Position numbers and translations under genes: made by a program. Below, piece by piece: positions 49,195 through 59,970 of a stretch of DNA of 64,000 nucleotides. This DNA comes from Hevea brasiliensis (taxonomy: Eukaryota > Streptophyta > Magnoliopsida > Malpighiales > Euphorbiaceae). The stretch is from positions 78,478,992 through 78,542,991 of the forward strand of contig NC_079498.1 of the NCBI RefSeq assembly GCF_030052815.1, given 5' to 3'. Each line of letters starts with the position of its first letter. Position 1 is the stretch's first letter. The notes under the pieces are model-generated. The model saw nothing but the letters and a program-made list of their open reading frames with translations, ran no database searches and was not told the origin of the DNA.

Positions 49195-51275
49195 ATGACC
49201 TAGTTCTCTCAGTTTTTGAGTTTCAGTCAAAACTACAAACTTGTAGATCTATGTCTTATTGCAAGTGGGGCAAAATTTCAGGTCATTCTGAGTTTACTAG
49301 ACCAAGTTATGGTCATTTTACTATTGCTGGTCAGAATGTACCAAAATTGGTCGCTTTAGGTCATTTTAGGTCATTTTAGGTTCGGCCAATTTTTGGACCC
49401 GAACTTGTGCAAGCTATTTGACTTGCTTATGGTCATTTCTGGGCTTTGGTGTCTTCATAAGACTTGTAGATATATGTCTCTCTATTTATGGTAAAAATTT
49501 CAGGTCAATTGGACCTATTTTGAGTGAGTTATGGCCAAAACACTAACTGCTGTCCAAATGGTCAATTTTCAGGCCTTAAATGCACTAATCTGGATTTGGT
49601 CATTTTTTAAGCTACCTTCCAAGCAGAATTTTGGTAAGCTTCCTTCATGAAAGTTGGCACTTTTTGTGCCTAGTTTCACCTCCAATTGATCTCATACCAA
49701 TTGGAGTCACACACTTAAGGTTCTAAGCCAAAATACACACTGCCCTATTGCACATTGTTCATCACTCATCAAAGGACACATTTAACACTTACCAAATTAC
49801 ACATTCATGCCAATTCTGGTTTGTACCATAACCTAAACACATTTTACTTAACATTGTTGGTTATTTTGGCAGCTTATAATCACACTCAATATGCACCTTA
49901 TAGTACAGAATTTACCAAGTCCAATTTACAAATAATTTAGCCACCTAACCTAGCTCATTTACATGTCCACACTCACACCTTTATACACATGTACAAGCTA
50001 CCATAACAAGCATCATAATTCAACAATAAATTTCCATAAAACAAACCATGAAACAACATTTTTTGGTTCACACTTCAAGTTGTCGATTCATACATCTCTC
50101 TCAATTAACTTCCAAGCTTCCAAAATCAAGTGTACATTCACATACATCAAATATACATCACCCAATTTATTCCTACACACATAAACACTTAATTAACACT
50201 TTAATCCACCATTTACATGCAAGGATAAACTGTTCTGATGGAGTTTCCATGGCTGCCAAAAATATACATATCCCTTAAAACATCAAACTCCAAAAATCTT
50301 TCCACAATTCAAGTACCCATAACATCCACACAAACTTTAATGAAGCAAGCATAAAAAACACCTACTTACCACTTTGGAAACTCTTCAAAACCTTGACTAA
50401 ACTTGATCTTCTTGCTGCCTATCTACTGCCCAAGGTGTATGGACAACTTTTAGTGAAGGGAGCTTGAGGTTTCCATGGTTGGATCATGCTTGCATGAAGC
50501 TTCAAGGTGGACAGCAATGGAGGTTTTCTCAAGACAACTTTAGGTTGGTTGTCCAAGGTTGAAGAAGGTGAGCTATTTCTGCCCAAATGAAGATGTAGTG
50601 GTCCACTTAGGTGAGTTAGTGGAGCACTATGTGAAATTTAATGTTAGTTTAATCTTAAATTCCCAATTTCTCACATTAAGCTCCCAATTTTTGCTATTTA
50701 AACTATGTACGACCAATTTAATTTTTCATGACATTTTCTAAGTGTAATATCATTTAATTTTAATGGAAATTTAGGTCAAAAGATAACTCGGGGTGTCAAA
50801 TGACCACAATGCCCCTGTTCGGGTTGCATTCCCGATTTTTCGGTAACACCGAGTTTTGTCGTTTTCTCGATTTCTCACTTTTTTTGTACTAATTAATTAA
50901 TTTTTCTTTGATATTTCTAATGATATTTATACTTCAATAGGTGTCTATTTAAGTCTTAAAAATATTTTCTAGGGTTCCCCGCGGTCTAGGGCCAGTCAAC
51001 AGTCCACGCCGTGACTTCCCGGTGTGGTCACCCATCGCTAGGGTTCTCGGCTCGTTTAACTTGGTTACATTTCATTGCTATTATTTTTTCTTTGTTTTTC
51101 TTGTATTTTCTTTTCTTGTATTTCATTAGTTTATGTCTCCTCACTCATATATAAGTGTAGTTCTAGGCATCCTAGCTGTTCGGATAACACTGGTTACCGA
51201 AATAGTAGAACGCACTACCGAACATAGGGGTGTTACAGTTATGATACTGAAACACTGTGAAACTGTATGTTTCAG

Positions 51276-51339
51276 TGGAAAAGAATACTGGGAAAGAACC
51301 CGAGACATCGAGTCAAGGCCGAGAGGTGACTCGTATAAG
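51276..51339 (+). other. 64-nt exon-like block (element D 5' LTR)
   Basis: It follows GTATGTTTCAG and ends ATAAG before GTTTGTGCAC. It contains CGAGTC...GACTCG. Confidence 0.55.
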
Positions 51340-52137
51340 GTTTGTGCACAACTAACTATTTTGTTTTATTTTATGATTTATAATTCTGTTGTGTTGAGGA
51401 TTTTAATTTGTTGAATGAAATTGTATAAGTTAAATGTAAATTTTCTTATGCATTTAAGGATTTATTGCATGGTTTTGAGGATTGTAAATTTTAAGTTTGA
51501 TGTGTTGCCAACCTTGAGCATGAATTTATGATGATTAAATATTTTGATGATTTGTAAATACTTTGTAAATAGAAATTGTTTTGAATATGATTTGAAACCA
51601 TAGTTGACATGACAAAATATGTTGTGAATTCTCGTTAGCTTGTCTAGTGAGATATCTCCTCCACTAGATGGGGCGAGCGAGTTCCTTCCTCGCTGGCTTG
51701 CCAGTTGGGGAAGAGTTTGAATGAGTACTCATATATACTAGCTAGTCTTTGTTCCTCCCTTTTAGCCTCAGTTATTGGGAGAGTGTGAAATGTCGTGGTG
51801 TACAACACGGCATTTATTTGAATTTTAGGTCATGGGTTCAACTGTGTGAATTGTTGGCAACACCCTTTAAATTATGCATAGTTTGATAAATTGCGGTTGA
51901 AATAAATAATTTATCAGTGATTCAAAATATTTTTGTATTGTTTTGAGATTTAAAAGAAATATAGATAAATAGTTACTATTTGATCAAAATGTTATTCAAA
52001 TGAATAATTTGCATAAATGAAAATATTGATTTCTGAATGTTATGAATTTTGAAAAATTTAGAAATTTTAAATTTTTATTTGTTATGAATTGTCAAGCATA
52101 ACTTGTATTAAGTTTTAAATTATTAATTTGTGCACCA

Positions 52138-52178
52138 CTGAGTTCACCACTCAGCGATAGCTTTGTATGCTGTCGCAG
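52138..52178 (+). other. LTR twin hairpin ending in AG (element D)
   Basis: CTGAG/CTCAG is followed by GCGATAGC/GCTGTCGC and AG at 52177-52178. Confidence 0.65.
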
Positions 52179-52875
52179 GTTAAAGAAAATATAAAGCAGC
52201 TGAGCAAGATTACTAAAAGGCATAGTGAGACTATCTTCGGGTATATCATAGGTATACCCTTGTACTTTAGATTTTAATGTAATTTTGTAATTGTATGTAT
52301 GAAATTTACTCTGAGCAGTTGTACCAACTCTTTTGTAATATATTTTTGGATTGTAATGAAATACAAATTATTATAAGGTTATCTTGAGATTTTATGTATT
52401 TATAAAGTTTGTACTACTAAATTTTTAATACTCCCATGAATGTAAATATTCATTTTGTTATCTTAATGAGATATTTCAATGTTTGATTTAATTTAAACTG
52501 TGTATTGAGTTGCTTATGTTGATTTGTGAAATGAGATTGAATAATGGAGTTATGATTGAGAAAAATATTAGGAGTGTTTTTATTTTCAAGTTTTGAAGAA
52601 CTGTTTTCTCAAAATATAGACGGCACTCTGCCAAAATTTTTGTAAAAATTGTGGAGATTTTAAATATCTAAAAATTTGATTTATGTTTGGACTTTAAATA
52701 AAGATTTTTAATATCTGAAAAAAATTTACTCACCAATTTAAAAATGAACGAAAATTGTTTTAAAATCCCTTGTAGTATATTTAATGGGTTACCGGTAGGC
52801 GAAGTACGATAATTCATTAGGAGTACTACGGGAGCATGTTACATCTTACGAGGAGTAGGGTGTGACATGTTTTAG

Positions 52876-52887
52876 TGGTATCAAAGC
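52876..52887 (+). other. element D primer-binding site
   Basis: TGGTATCAAAGC lies 8 bp after the LTR end and has one mismatch to the initiator tRNA-Met complement. Confidence 0.85.
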
Positions 52888-53066
52888 AAAGGTTTCAAAG
52901 TAAATTTTGCACTGTGAATTTGAAATATTTTTTGATAAGTACAACTGCTCAAATGTTTGATACATATAGTACATTTACATCATAAATATAAACTAACAGG
53001 GAGAAATCTCCTTGTGTTGGTTGTACAGGAAATAGAAAAAGAAAAAAAACAATCCTGTGAATAGAT

Positions 53067-53891
53067 ATGGACAAAGGGGATAAAACGATAGAGCAGTCTG
53101 ATACAGCTAACGTATAAGGAGAGGCCCCAGTTTCGTAGATCGTTGGAGGTCCAACTGCACCAGTCCCTCCTATACAAATTACTGCACAAACAGCTCAGCA
53201 AATGGCCATGTTCTTTCAGCAAATGGCTGATAATCTATCAGCCTAGGCCCAAGTACAAACCCAACCCCCTCAAGAGCAGTATGAAAAAGAGAAAAGTGGG
53301 AAACCCATCGGTCAAAGTTCGAGTAGTAATTTGGGAAAGAGAAAAGATTTTGAGGGACCCCGAGCTCCTAAGTATGACAGAGGTGGATCTTCAGGGCGGA
53401 AGCAATCAAGAACCATTTGTCAAAGAACTAGAAGTTCCTACCCTATCCATATCTGTGACGTTTGTGGAAAATTTCATAGGGGTACTTGCCATAGGGTCAC
53501 TAGAGCTTGCTTCAATTGTGGTGGAATTGGACATTTCGCCCGAGATTGTACTAGCGCACATCGATTTATGCCACATACTACACTAGAGGATTCAGTTCAA
53601 GATTCTGATTTTAGAGGCTCAATAATAGTTAGTAGGGGCAGAGGTAGAAGTAGAGACAACACTTCTGGTAATCCTCGCACAATGGACCAACCCGAGCAGA
53701 GGAATACATTAGAAAGAGGGAACACCATGCATCGAGGGGAAGAAGCAGAGACTTCAGATGTAGTTGCCGGTATGTTCTTAACATGTGAAAGGAATAATTA
53801 TGTACTATTTGATTCCGGCTCTACTTGTTTATATGCTAATGCTAAAATTATATGTTCTACTGCTATTCCCTTGCATGGAGATAAATTTTAA
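53067..53891 (+). pseudogene. element D gag with capsid deleted, plus protease start
   Basis: The start at 53067 gives an IEQS motif as in elements A and C. Three in-frame stops follow (TAA, TAG, TAG) before 53260. The frame is then open: SSSSNLGKRKDFE, a CX2C-type motif (CDVCGKFHRGTC), the zinc knuckle CFNCGGIGHFARDC, a basic RGRGRSRDN region, the linker with ERGNTMHRGEEAE, then FDSGSTCLYANAKI, the protease active-site loop, and a stop at 53891. The capsid core between AMFFQQMADN and the basic region is missing, the same deletion as in element A. With no capsid and no pol the element cannot move by itself. Confidence 0.87.
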
Positions 53892-55887
53892 TGTGTTAGT
53901 AATTAGTCTTTTAGGATAAGAATTGCGATAATAAGCGTGATTGGAATTAATTTTGGAAAAGTTTCTAGTGAGAGACATCTCTTAGACTACGATAAAATAT
54001 AAAGTTAATTAGTAAGCCTAATTAGGTAAGGCAAGGGGACCAAATAGTAAGTTATAGCAATATATTTGCCCTAGATGGAAGTAAAGGTATTACTGTTGAT
54101 AGATGTCAATAAGTACCATAATCAAAATAAGTTTAAGATATTAGTGGATTTGAAAGAAATAAGACATAGGGAAGTTTGATCTATTGGGATGTATCATAGT
54201 AACTATGCAATATTCTTGATGTTTGTGCTGTAAGCTGCAGATTACAGTACTGACTTGAGATTTATTGTGTAGAGCTACGTACTACCCAATAGTACATAAG
54301 GATAAGAATAGTTGTAAATGACTTTCGCTCTGGTACAAATATACCATAATAGAGTTTTATTACTAGAACTGAGTTTGAAAATCCTAATTCGGGATTTAAA
54401 ACTCTATAATTAGAATATCAAAAGATCATGGTTGCAAGGTAGTGAGAGTTAAAGACTCTGTTACCCTAGCATGAATTACAGTACATCAAGAATTGTTATG
54501 GGACTAGAGATTTTAGCATGGTAAAAATTTAAAAATAACACCTATACGGCTAAGTCATCCAGTCTCTGAAATGGGGTTTATAGTTGTTTTGGTATTGCAA
54601 TGGATCTTTTGCTCAAAGTTTAGTAAGGAACAGTATTCTATTTATGTAGCAGTAAGACACAAAATATAATTTTGTTCCCCTAGAAGAGACAGGATGTTAT
54701 GGATGACAATTATAACTTATAAAACAGTTAAGAAATGATATTCTACTGATAACAGTAATTCGATAGGAACTAGTTGGCCAGGTATTCTTTAAGAAGAGCA
54801 CAATTTTATTTTGCGGATCATAAGCATTAGATTAGAATTAAAGCGAAACTTTTGAATAGCATGGGAAACAGGAGAGTCCGATAGACTCCCTTCTTAAGAT
54901 TACAAAATTGTTTATGGTTAAAAAATAAAGGGTAATGATCGCAAACCAGTGGAAAATAAGCTATAGAATATTGATAGATAAAAGAGTTGTGGAAGTCAAT
55001 ATTAGAATAGTTAGTGCGAATGTAATAAAGAAACGTTATGAATATTGGTTAAAGTGTTGACTAGAATGGTCAGAGGACCAAATCAAAGTAATATTGAAGT
55101 ATAGTGGATTTATTAGGGATGATAAGAGGTGCTAAATCATGACTCGACAGTCAAGTTAAGGAAGAAGATAAGATTGAGGAATAAAATAGTTAAAGTTAAG
55201 TTGTGGAATGAAAGAAATAAACAAATAGAACAGTAAGAAATGAGAAAAACACTAGATGAGAAATTGCCACCAAGGCCAATAACCTACTTAAAACGCCTAA
55301 CAATATCCCGAACTATTTTATAAAGAAGGAAATAAGTTAAACAAAAGCAAACAAGATAGTGCAAAATGGCACATAGGCCTTGGTCATAAATGGAGATGGT
55401 AAGATAATGGTTATGGACCTATGGCCAAGAAAGAGATAAACAGTTCATATATGACCAACAAGGTCATTTAAAAAAAAAAAAAGACTATAAAGGAAAATAA
55501 TTGCTAAAACAACAGCAACAAAAGACTAAAATATTCTAAACTAAACTGAAGGTTGCATCAAATGATCAAGAGATTTGATAAGAAAAGAGTAAAACTAAGT
55601 TCTCACCCTTAGGATCATACGAGGTCTTAGAAAGAGTGGATCCACTAGCACACAGTTTTGCTTACATCTAAAATTGAAATGAATTTGAATCTAACTTATG
55701 ACAGAAGCTCATAAGAAACTTGGTACACGAGGTGAGCAATCGATGAGTAAATAGTATTGGTTAAAGTGCTAAGGAACCATCATTCAGGCTAGGAAGGTAC
55801 TTAGGAGCGTGAATAGGACATGAGGAGATAGCACCCACAACTGTTCAAAGACTGATACCAGGTAAAATTTCGAGGATAAAATTATTT
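53892..55887 (+). other. element D pol-less non-coding block
   Basis: Two kilobases without a convincing frame. The first 0.5 kb aligns by eye with the same region of A and B, including GTAAGTTATAGCAATATATT, CTGTAAGCTGCAGATTACAG (a 6-bp inverted repeat around GCTGCAGA) and GTGTAGAGCTACGTACT. The remaining 1.5 kb is richer in purines and contains pieces absent in A and B. It ends with AAATTTCGAGGATAAAATT near 55880, the usual motif before the polypurine tract. Confidence 0.65.
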
Positions 55888-55910
55888 TAAGGGGGGGCGG
55901 GGGGGAGAAT
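55888..55910 (+). other. element D polypurine tract
   Basis: A G-rich run with a single C (55891-55905) and then AGAAT lies directly before the LTR start at 55911. Confidence 0.9.
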
Positions 55911-56184
55911 TGTAATACCCCTATTTGCATAGCCTGGTATATTTTACTATTCCGGTGACCTGTGTCAGTCCGGACAACTGAGGGGATTAGAACCACACTT
56001 AAGACAACTATATAAGCCCTAAACACAAATAATTAATAATTGTCCATTAGTTAAGTATAAATAAGAAAAACAGAACATAAGAAGTTAAATGAGCCTAGAG
56101 TCACAACGGTGGGTGACCTTCTCGGGAAGGATTGCCAAGTCAATTTAAACTCAAATTTTGAATTGTAAAATGTGACGCCGCGGT
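55911..56184 (+). mobile_element. element D 3' LTR, first 274 bp
   Basis: It starts TGTAATACCCCTATTTGC exactly like the D 5' LTR at 44989 and is cut at 56184 by element E. The rest lies beyond the window's right edge. Confidence 0.9.
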
Positions 56185-57037
56185 TGTAACACCCTCCCGG
56201 TAGCAACTCCGTGCATTCTACTGTTCCGGTGACCGGTGTCGGTCCGTACAGCTAGAACGTCCAGAAAAATATTTAAATCAAAGTGAGGGACCATAATTAA
56301 CTCAAGTATTAATAAGAAAAATTTAGTAAAAATTTTAGAAATAAAATACAACTAAGTTAAATGAGCCGGTGCCCAAGCGATGGGTAACCAGAGGGAAGTT
56401 GCGGTTCTCGCAACGAGGAGCCCTAGACCCGGGGGAAAAATTATAAAATAATTTTTGGGACTCCAGAGAAGGGTCATTGAGGTTCCTATGGCATTAGAAT
56501 GCCAAGAAAATATTTAGAAAAATTTTTCAATCGGTACAGACAATTTTGACCCGTTAAGCCAAATGGAGGGCATTTTGGTCATTTCGCCTTCAGAGGTGAT
56601 TTTTGGCCGACTTGTCCAGTCGAGTAAATAATTAATATGACATAAAATGTGAATAAATATTGTTGAAAATTGAATTGAAAATGATTAGAAAAGAAAAGGA
56701 AAGAAAAATCCATAAAAAGCAATTTATGACATCTTTATGATGTCACTTACAAGTCTCCACCAATTGCATTCAAATAAGCATTTTTAAAACACTTAAAAGT
56801 CAAAATGGACCAAAATAAATCCGCTCTTCTTCTTCTTCTTCCTCCAATACGTGACTCTCTTCTCCATAGCCTCCATAGAAGTTTCTTTCATCACTTTCAT
56901 TTTTCCCATGAATTTCCACTACTAAACCCTAAGTCACCTTCATCAAAACTTGTCCATACCTCTTGGGGAAATGTTTGGCAGCCAAGAAAAGGAAAGGAAG
57001 TGAAGTTTGAGTTGGGAAAAAATCTACCCTATTCAAG

Positions 57038-57043
57038 GTTAGT
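57038..57043 (+). promoter_or_regulatory. splice-donor-like GTTAGT in element E LTR
   Basis: TTCAAG then GTTAGTGCAC lies 853 bp from the LTR start. It is unchanged in the second LTR at about 61824 and, inverted, at about 6007. Confidence 0.5.
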
Positions 57044-57479
57044 GCACATATATACTCAAAACTCTTTATTTCCATGCTAGAGACTTGAAACAAGTATGAA
57101 TTTGTAACTTAAATGAACCAAAATTATGTGTATGCCTACTATGATTTTCGGCAGCCCTAAGGAAGGAACAATGATGGAGTGTTTTTGATAGTTTTAATGG
57201 ACTTAGAATGAATTAGAGATTATGTTTAAGGTGTATATACACATATATAATAAATGGAAGTGCTTAAGTAGGTGTATGTGTGAATCATAAGGGAAAACTA
57301 GGGTTTTGAGAAGTGAAAATTTGACTTGGCTTAGGAAATTGTTAGAGAACATTTTAATGGTCAATTAGTGACCATTTTAGGTAAGTTGGCCATAAATTGG
57401 ACTGAAATGTAGCATGGCAAAGTGAAGGAGCATGCTGCCTTGTGAGTGCAGCAGGGTGACTAAAATTTCAGTCCACTTG

Positions 57480-58705
57480 GACTGCCATAGCTTGGGCTGT
57501 GTTGGTCCATTTGGTGTTTGGCCAATTGGACATAAAACTAGGCTTATAATGGCACATTTTTGCTGAAGAAACCATGCCCAAAAGACCAAAGCAAGAGGAC
57601 CAAAAGTTGGCCCCAATCCGGATACCCTGCAAACAGCCCCTGCAGAATGACCAAATGAACAGTAACTGTTCATTTGGCCATAACTCACTGTAGAAATGGT
57701 CAATTGATCTGAAATTTTTATAGAAACAAGTTAAGACATAGACAAACAACTTTCATGAAGAAACCTACCCCAAATTATGACCATAACCTAATCAAATCAT
57801 TGAGCAAAGTGAAGTTTACTGTACTGAGATTTCCAGAATTTTCATTTGAGCAGTAATGTTTGGATGGCTATAACTCTCTCTAGAAAACTCGGATTTAGGC
57901 GATTCTTGAACCGATGGAAACCTAAGACATGGTAGAACATTTTATATGAAGAAAGTTAGACCAAATTATGAACTTAACTTGGTCAAATTACTGACCAAAG
58001 TTGGACCAAAATCTGCCAAAACCCAAAATTTCAGCAGGAACAGTACACGTGAACAGTAAACTTATTTTGGCCATAACTTGAGCTACAAAACTCCAAATGG
58101 AGTGATTCAAAAAAAGAAATTCAACTAGACAAAATAAGGAACATTTTCTATGAAGGAAGTTTTGTCAAATTCCAACAGTAAATCGACCAATGAAACAGTG
58201 CAACTTCGGAGCACCAAAACCGAAAATTGGCAATTTTGCCAAAATGACCTAAGCTTTGAGAAAGTGACCAAAACCAACAAGTTTTAAATGAAAAATGTAG
58301 TATGTTTGAAGTGCCAAAGTCAATGTACATATTTTCTATGCAAAAGTCAACATTTTAGTTGACTAATGAAGTGAATAGTGACATGAAAACTTGAAATAAG
58401 CTTGGAAATGGATTTGGTAATTGATTCCAACAAGTTTTAAATGCAAAATGTGGTACATCGGGAGTGTTAAAACCAATGTACCTATTGTCTATGCAAAAGT
58501 CAACATTTTTGTTGACCAATGAGGTGAATAGTGACACCAAAACTTGAAATTCAAAATTTGAAATTAGAAATGCATCTAGGGGACTTTAAATTGCAATTGG
58601 CAATTAATACTAGTAAATGTAAAACTCAAAATGTGGGATCTTGGTGTAATTAGAATTAATATATCCATTAAGTATAAAAAGGTCAACATTTTGGTTGACT
58701 AGTAT
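57480..58705 (+). repeat. degenerate internal repeats of the E LTR
   Basis: Units beginning CCATAGCTTGG, GGCCATAACTCAC, GGCTATAACTCTC and GGCCATAACTTGAG lie at about 57485, 57678, 57869 and 58070, a period near 190 bp. Each ends with a CATGAAGAA- or TATGAAGAA-like motif. Three further units at about 58274, 58427 and 58610 carry AAAATGT(A/G)G(T/G) and then GTCAACATTTT with GTTGAC. Single copies of the GGCCATAACTTGAGCTA unit also occur in the A, C and F LTRs. Confidence 0.7.
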
Positions 58706-59928
58706 GGTGAATAGTAATCAAAATGATTAGTGAATTAAGATGAAGACATAGAACCAATTCTAAGCTTAAATGCTTAGAATTGTATGACAAATATGGACTA
58801 TGCATCCTAGTCAAAATTGTTAAAAAAAAAATTTAGGCCATAAATTTGAAATCCATGAAATATTCATGGATTACTTGAAACATGAAAAATAAGTCACCTA
58901 ATTGATGTGAATAGATAGTTAGGGCATATATGCCCATCACAAATGGAATTCATAAAATATTAGTAACTCAACTTGAAATATAAAATTTGTAATTACATAA
59001 GTAGATTCTTGAATGTATAAATGAGAAAGGAAAAATATTTTGAATACAATGGTACATGTGAACCATTGTTTAGAATTGTGATCAATATGAATAACATAAT
59101 GAATGGATAAATAAACCATATTAATGTATGAATGAGACATTAGTTCTCATTATTGTAAAGAGGAAAAGTATTTTGAGTACAATGGTATAAAAGGATAATT
59201 GATGTGAATTGTGATCATATAAATGATCAAATGAATGTATGAATTATGATTGAAATTTATCATGAAATAATGAAGTCATAAAGCACAATATATTAAAGAA
59301 TTTTAAATTATCAAATGCCCTAGTATACCTAACAAGATTGGTTTGGATAGTTTGGCATGCCAATAGGGTATTGTTTTAGCAGTACTGCGAAAGGCTTTAT
59401 GCCTGTATTCATGGCTTTTATGCCGATTATGTGATATCATGGCCTTTTAGCCATACTGACTGCATACGTGGTAGACGTTCTGCGTCCCATGGTATGACGG
59501 CCCGAGGCACCGCGGTGTCCAGTGCCAACGACCCGTTATCCAGTCCAGTCGTCTAGTATAGGTTACTTGGGCAGTCAATTAAAGTATTATTCAATTCAGC
59601 ACTAAGTTAAGTTAAGTATAATGAAAATCCAAAGACAATTAAATTAAGTATTGAATGAATAAGCAAAAGAGATTAGCAAAAGAAACATAACAAAAATATA
59701 AATTGCAGAACCGCATGCACTTGAAATACAATATAGATAGAATAAATTATATACCGCTAGTATTATCAAAAGTTATAAACTAAGCACTTCCAAAGAGGAA
59801 CAAACTAGTATATAAGATCGTTGATACTAGAAATACCATACCAAATTAAATTGATTCTTGAGTATCTGAATTATCATTTATTTCTTTCTTTACTTGTATA
59901 TATTATTTCTGGTTATATTATTGCACCA

Positions 59929-59970
59929 CTAAGCAGAAATGCTTAGCGCGATGGAATTGCTTCCTCGCAG
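59929..59970 (+). other. LTR twin hairpin ending in AG (element E)
   Basis: CTAAGCA/TGCTTAG with loop GAAA is followed by GCGA(T)GGAA/TTCCTCGC, then AG at 59969-59970. The stems share almost no bases with the A family yet pair in the same layout. Confidence 0.7.

Larger units (their letters stand above)
47119..51237 (-). mobile_element. solo LTR of family B, subfamily 2, with internal duplication
   Basis: The flanks are gttat on both sides (47114-47118 and 51238-51242), a perfect target duplication. The LTR is 4119 bp because it holds a 324-bp tandem duplication at 48547-49194; without it the length is about 3.8 kb. It is closest to the solo LTR at 31732-35471 and shares its 85-bp repeats. 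A donor-like GTAAGT lies at 50364-50369, 869 bp from the LTR start. Confidence 0.92.
44989..52867 (+). mobile_element. element D 5' LTR, interrupted by a solo B2 LTR
   Basis: It starts TGTAATACCCCTATTTGC and ends GGGTGTGACA at 52867. Without the insertion at 47119-51237 and one duplication copy it is about 3.76 kb. It is a family C LTR. The left flank is atatt; the right flank of D lies outside the window. TATATAAT is at about 45583, a donor-like GTAAAA at about 45864, the 64-nt block at 51276-51339 and the twin hairpin at 52138-52178. Confidence 0.9.

Noticed and set aside
56805..57080. A 91-codon frame kept in both E LTRs
   Set aside because: The two LTRs are nearly identical copies, so sharing it is no evidence of selection. 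It runs across the donor-like site, and the same part of other LTR families has only short, unrelated frames.
57480..58270. Centromeric satellite
   Set aside because: The 190-bp units are few, degenerate, and always inside LTRs; there is no long array.
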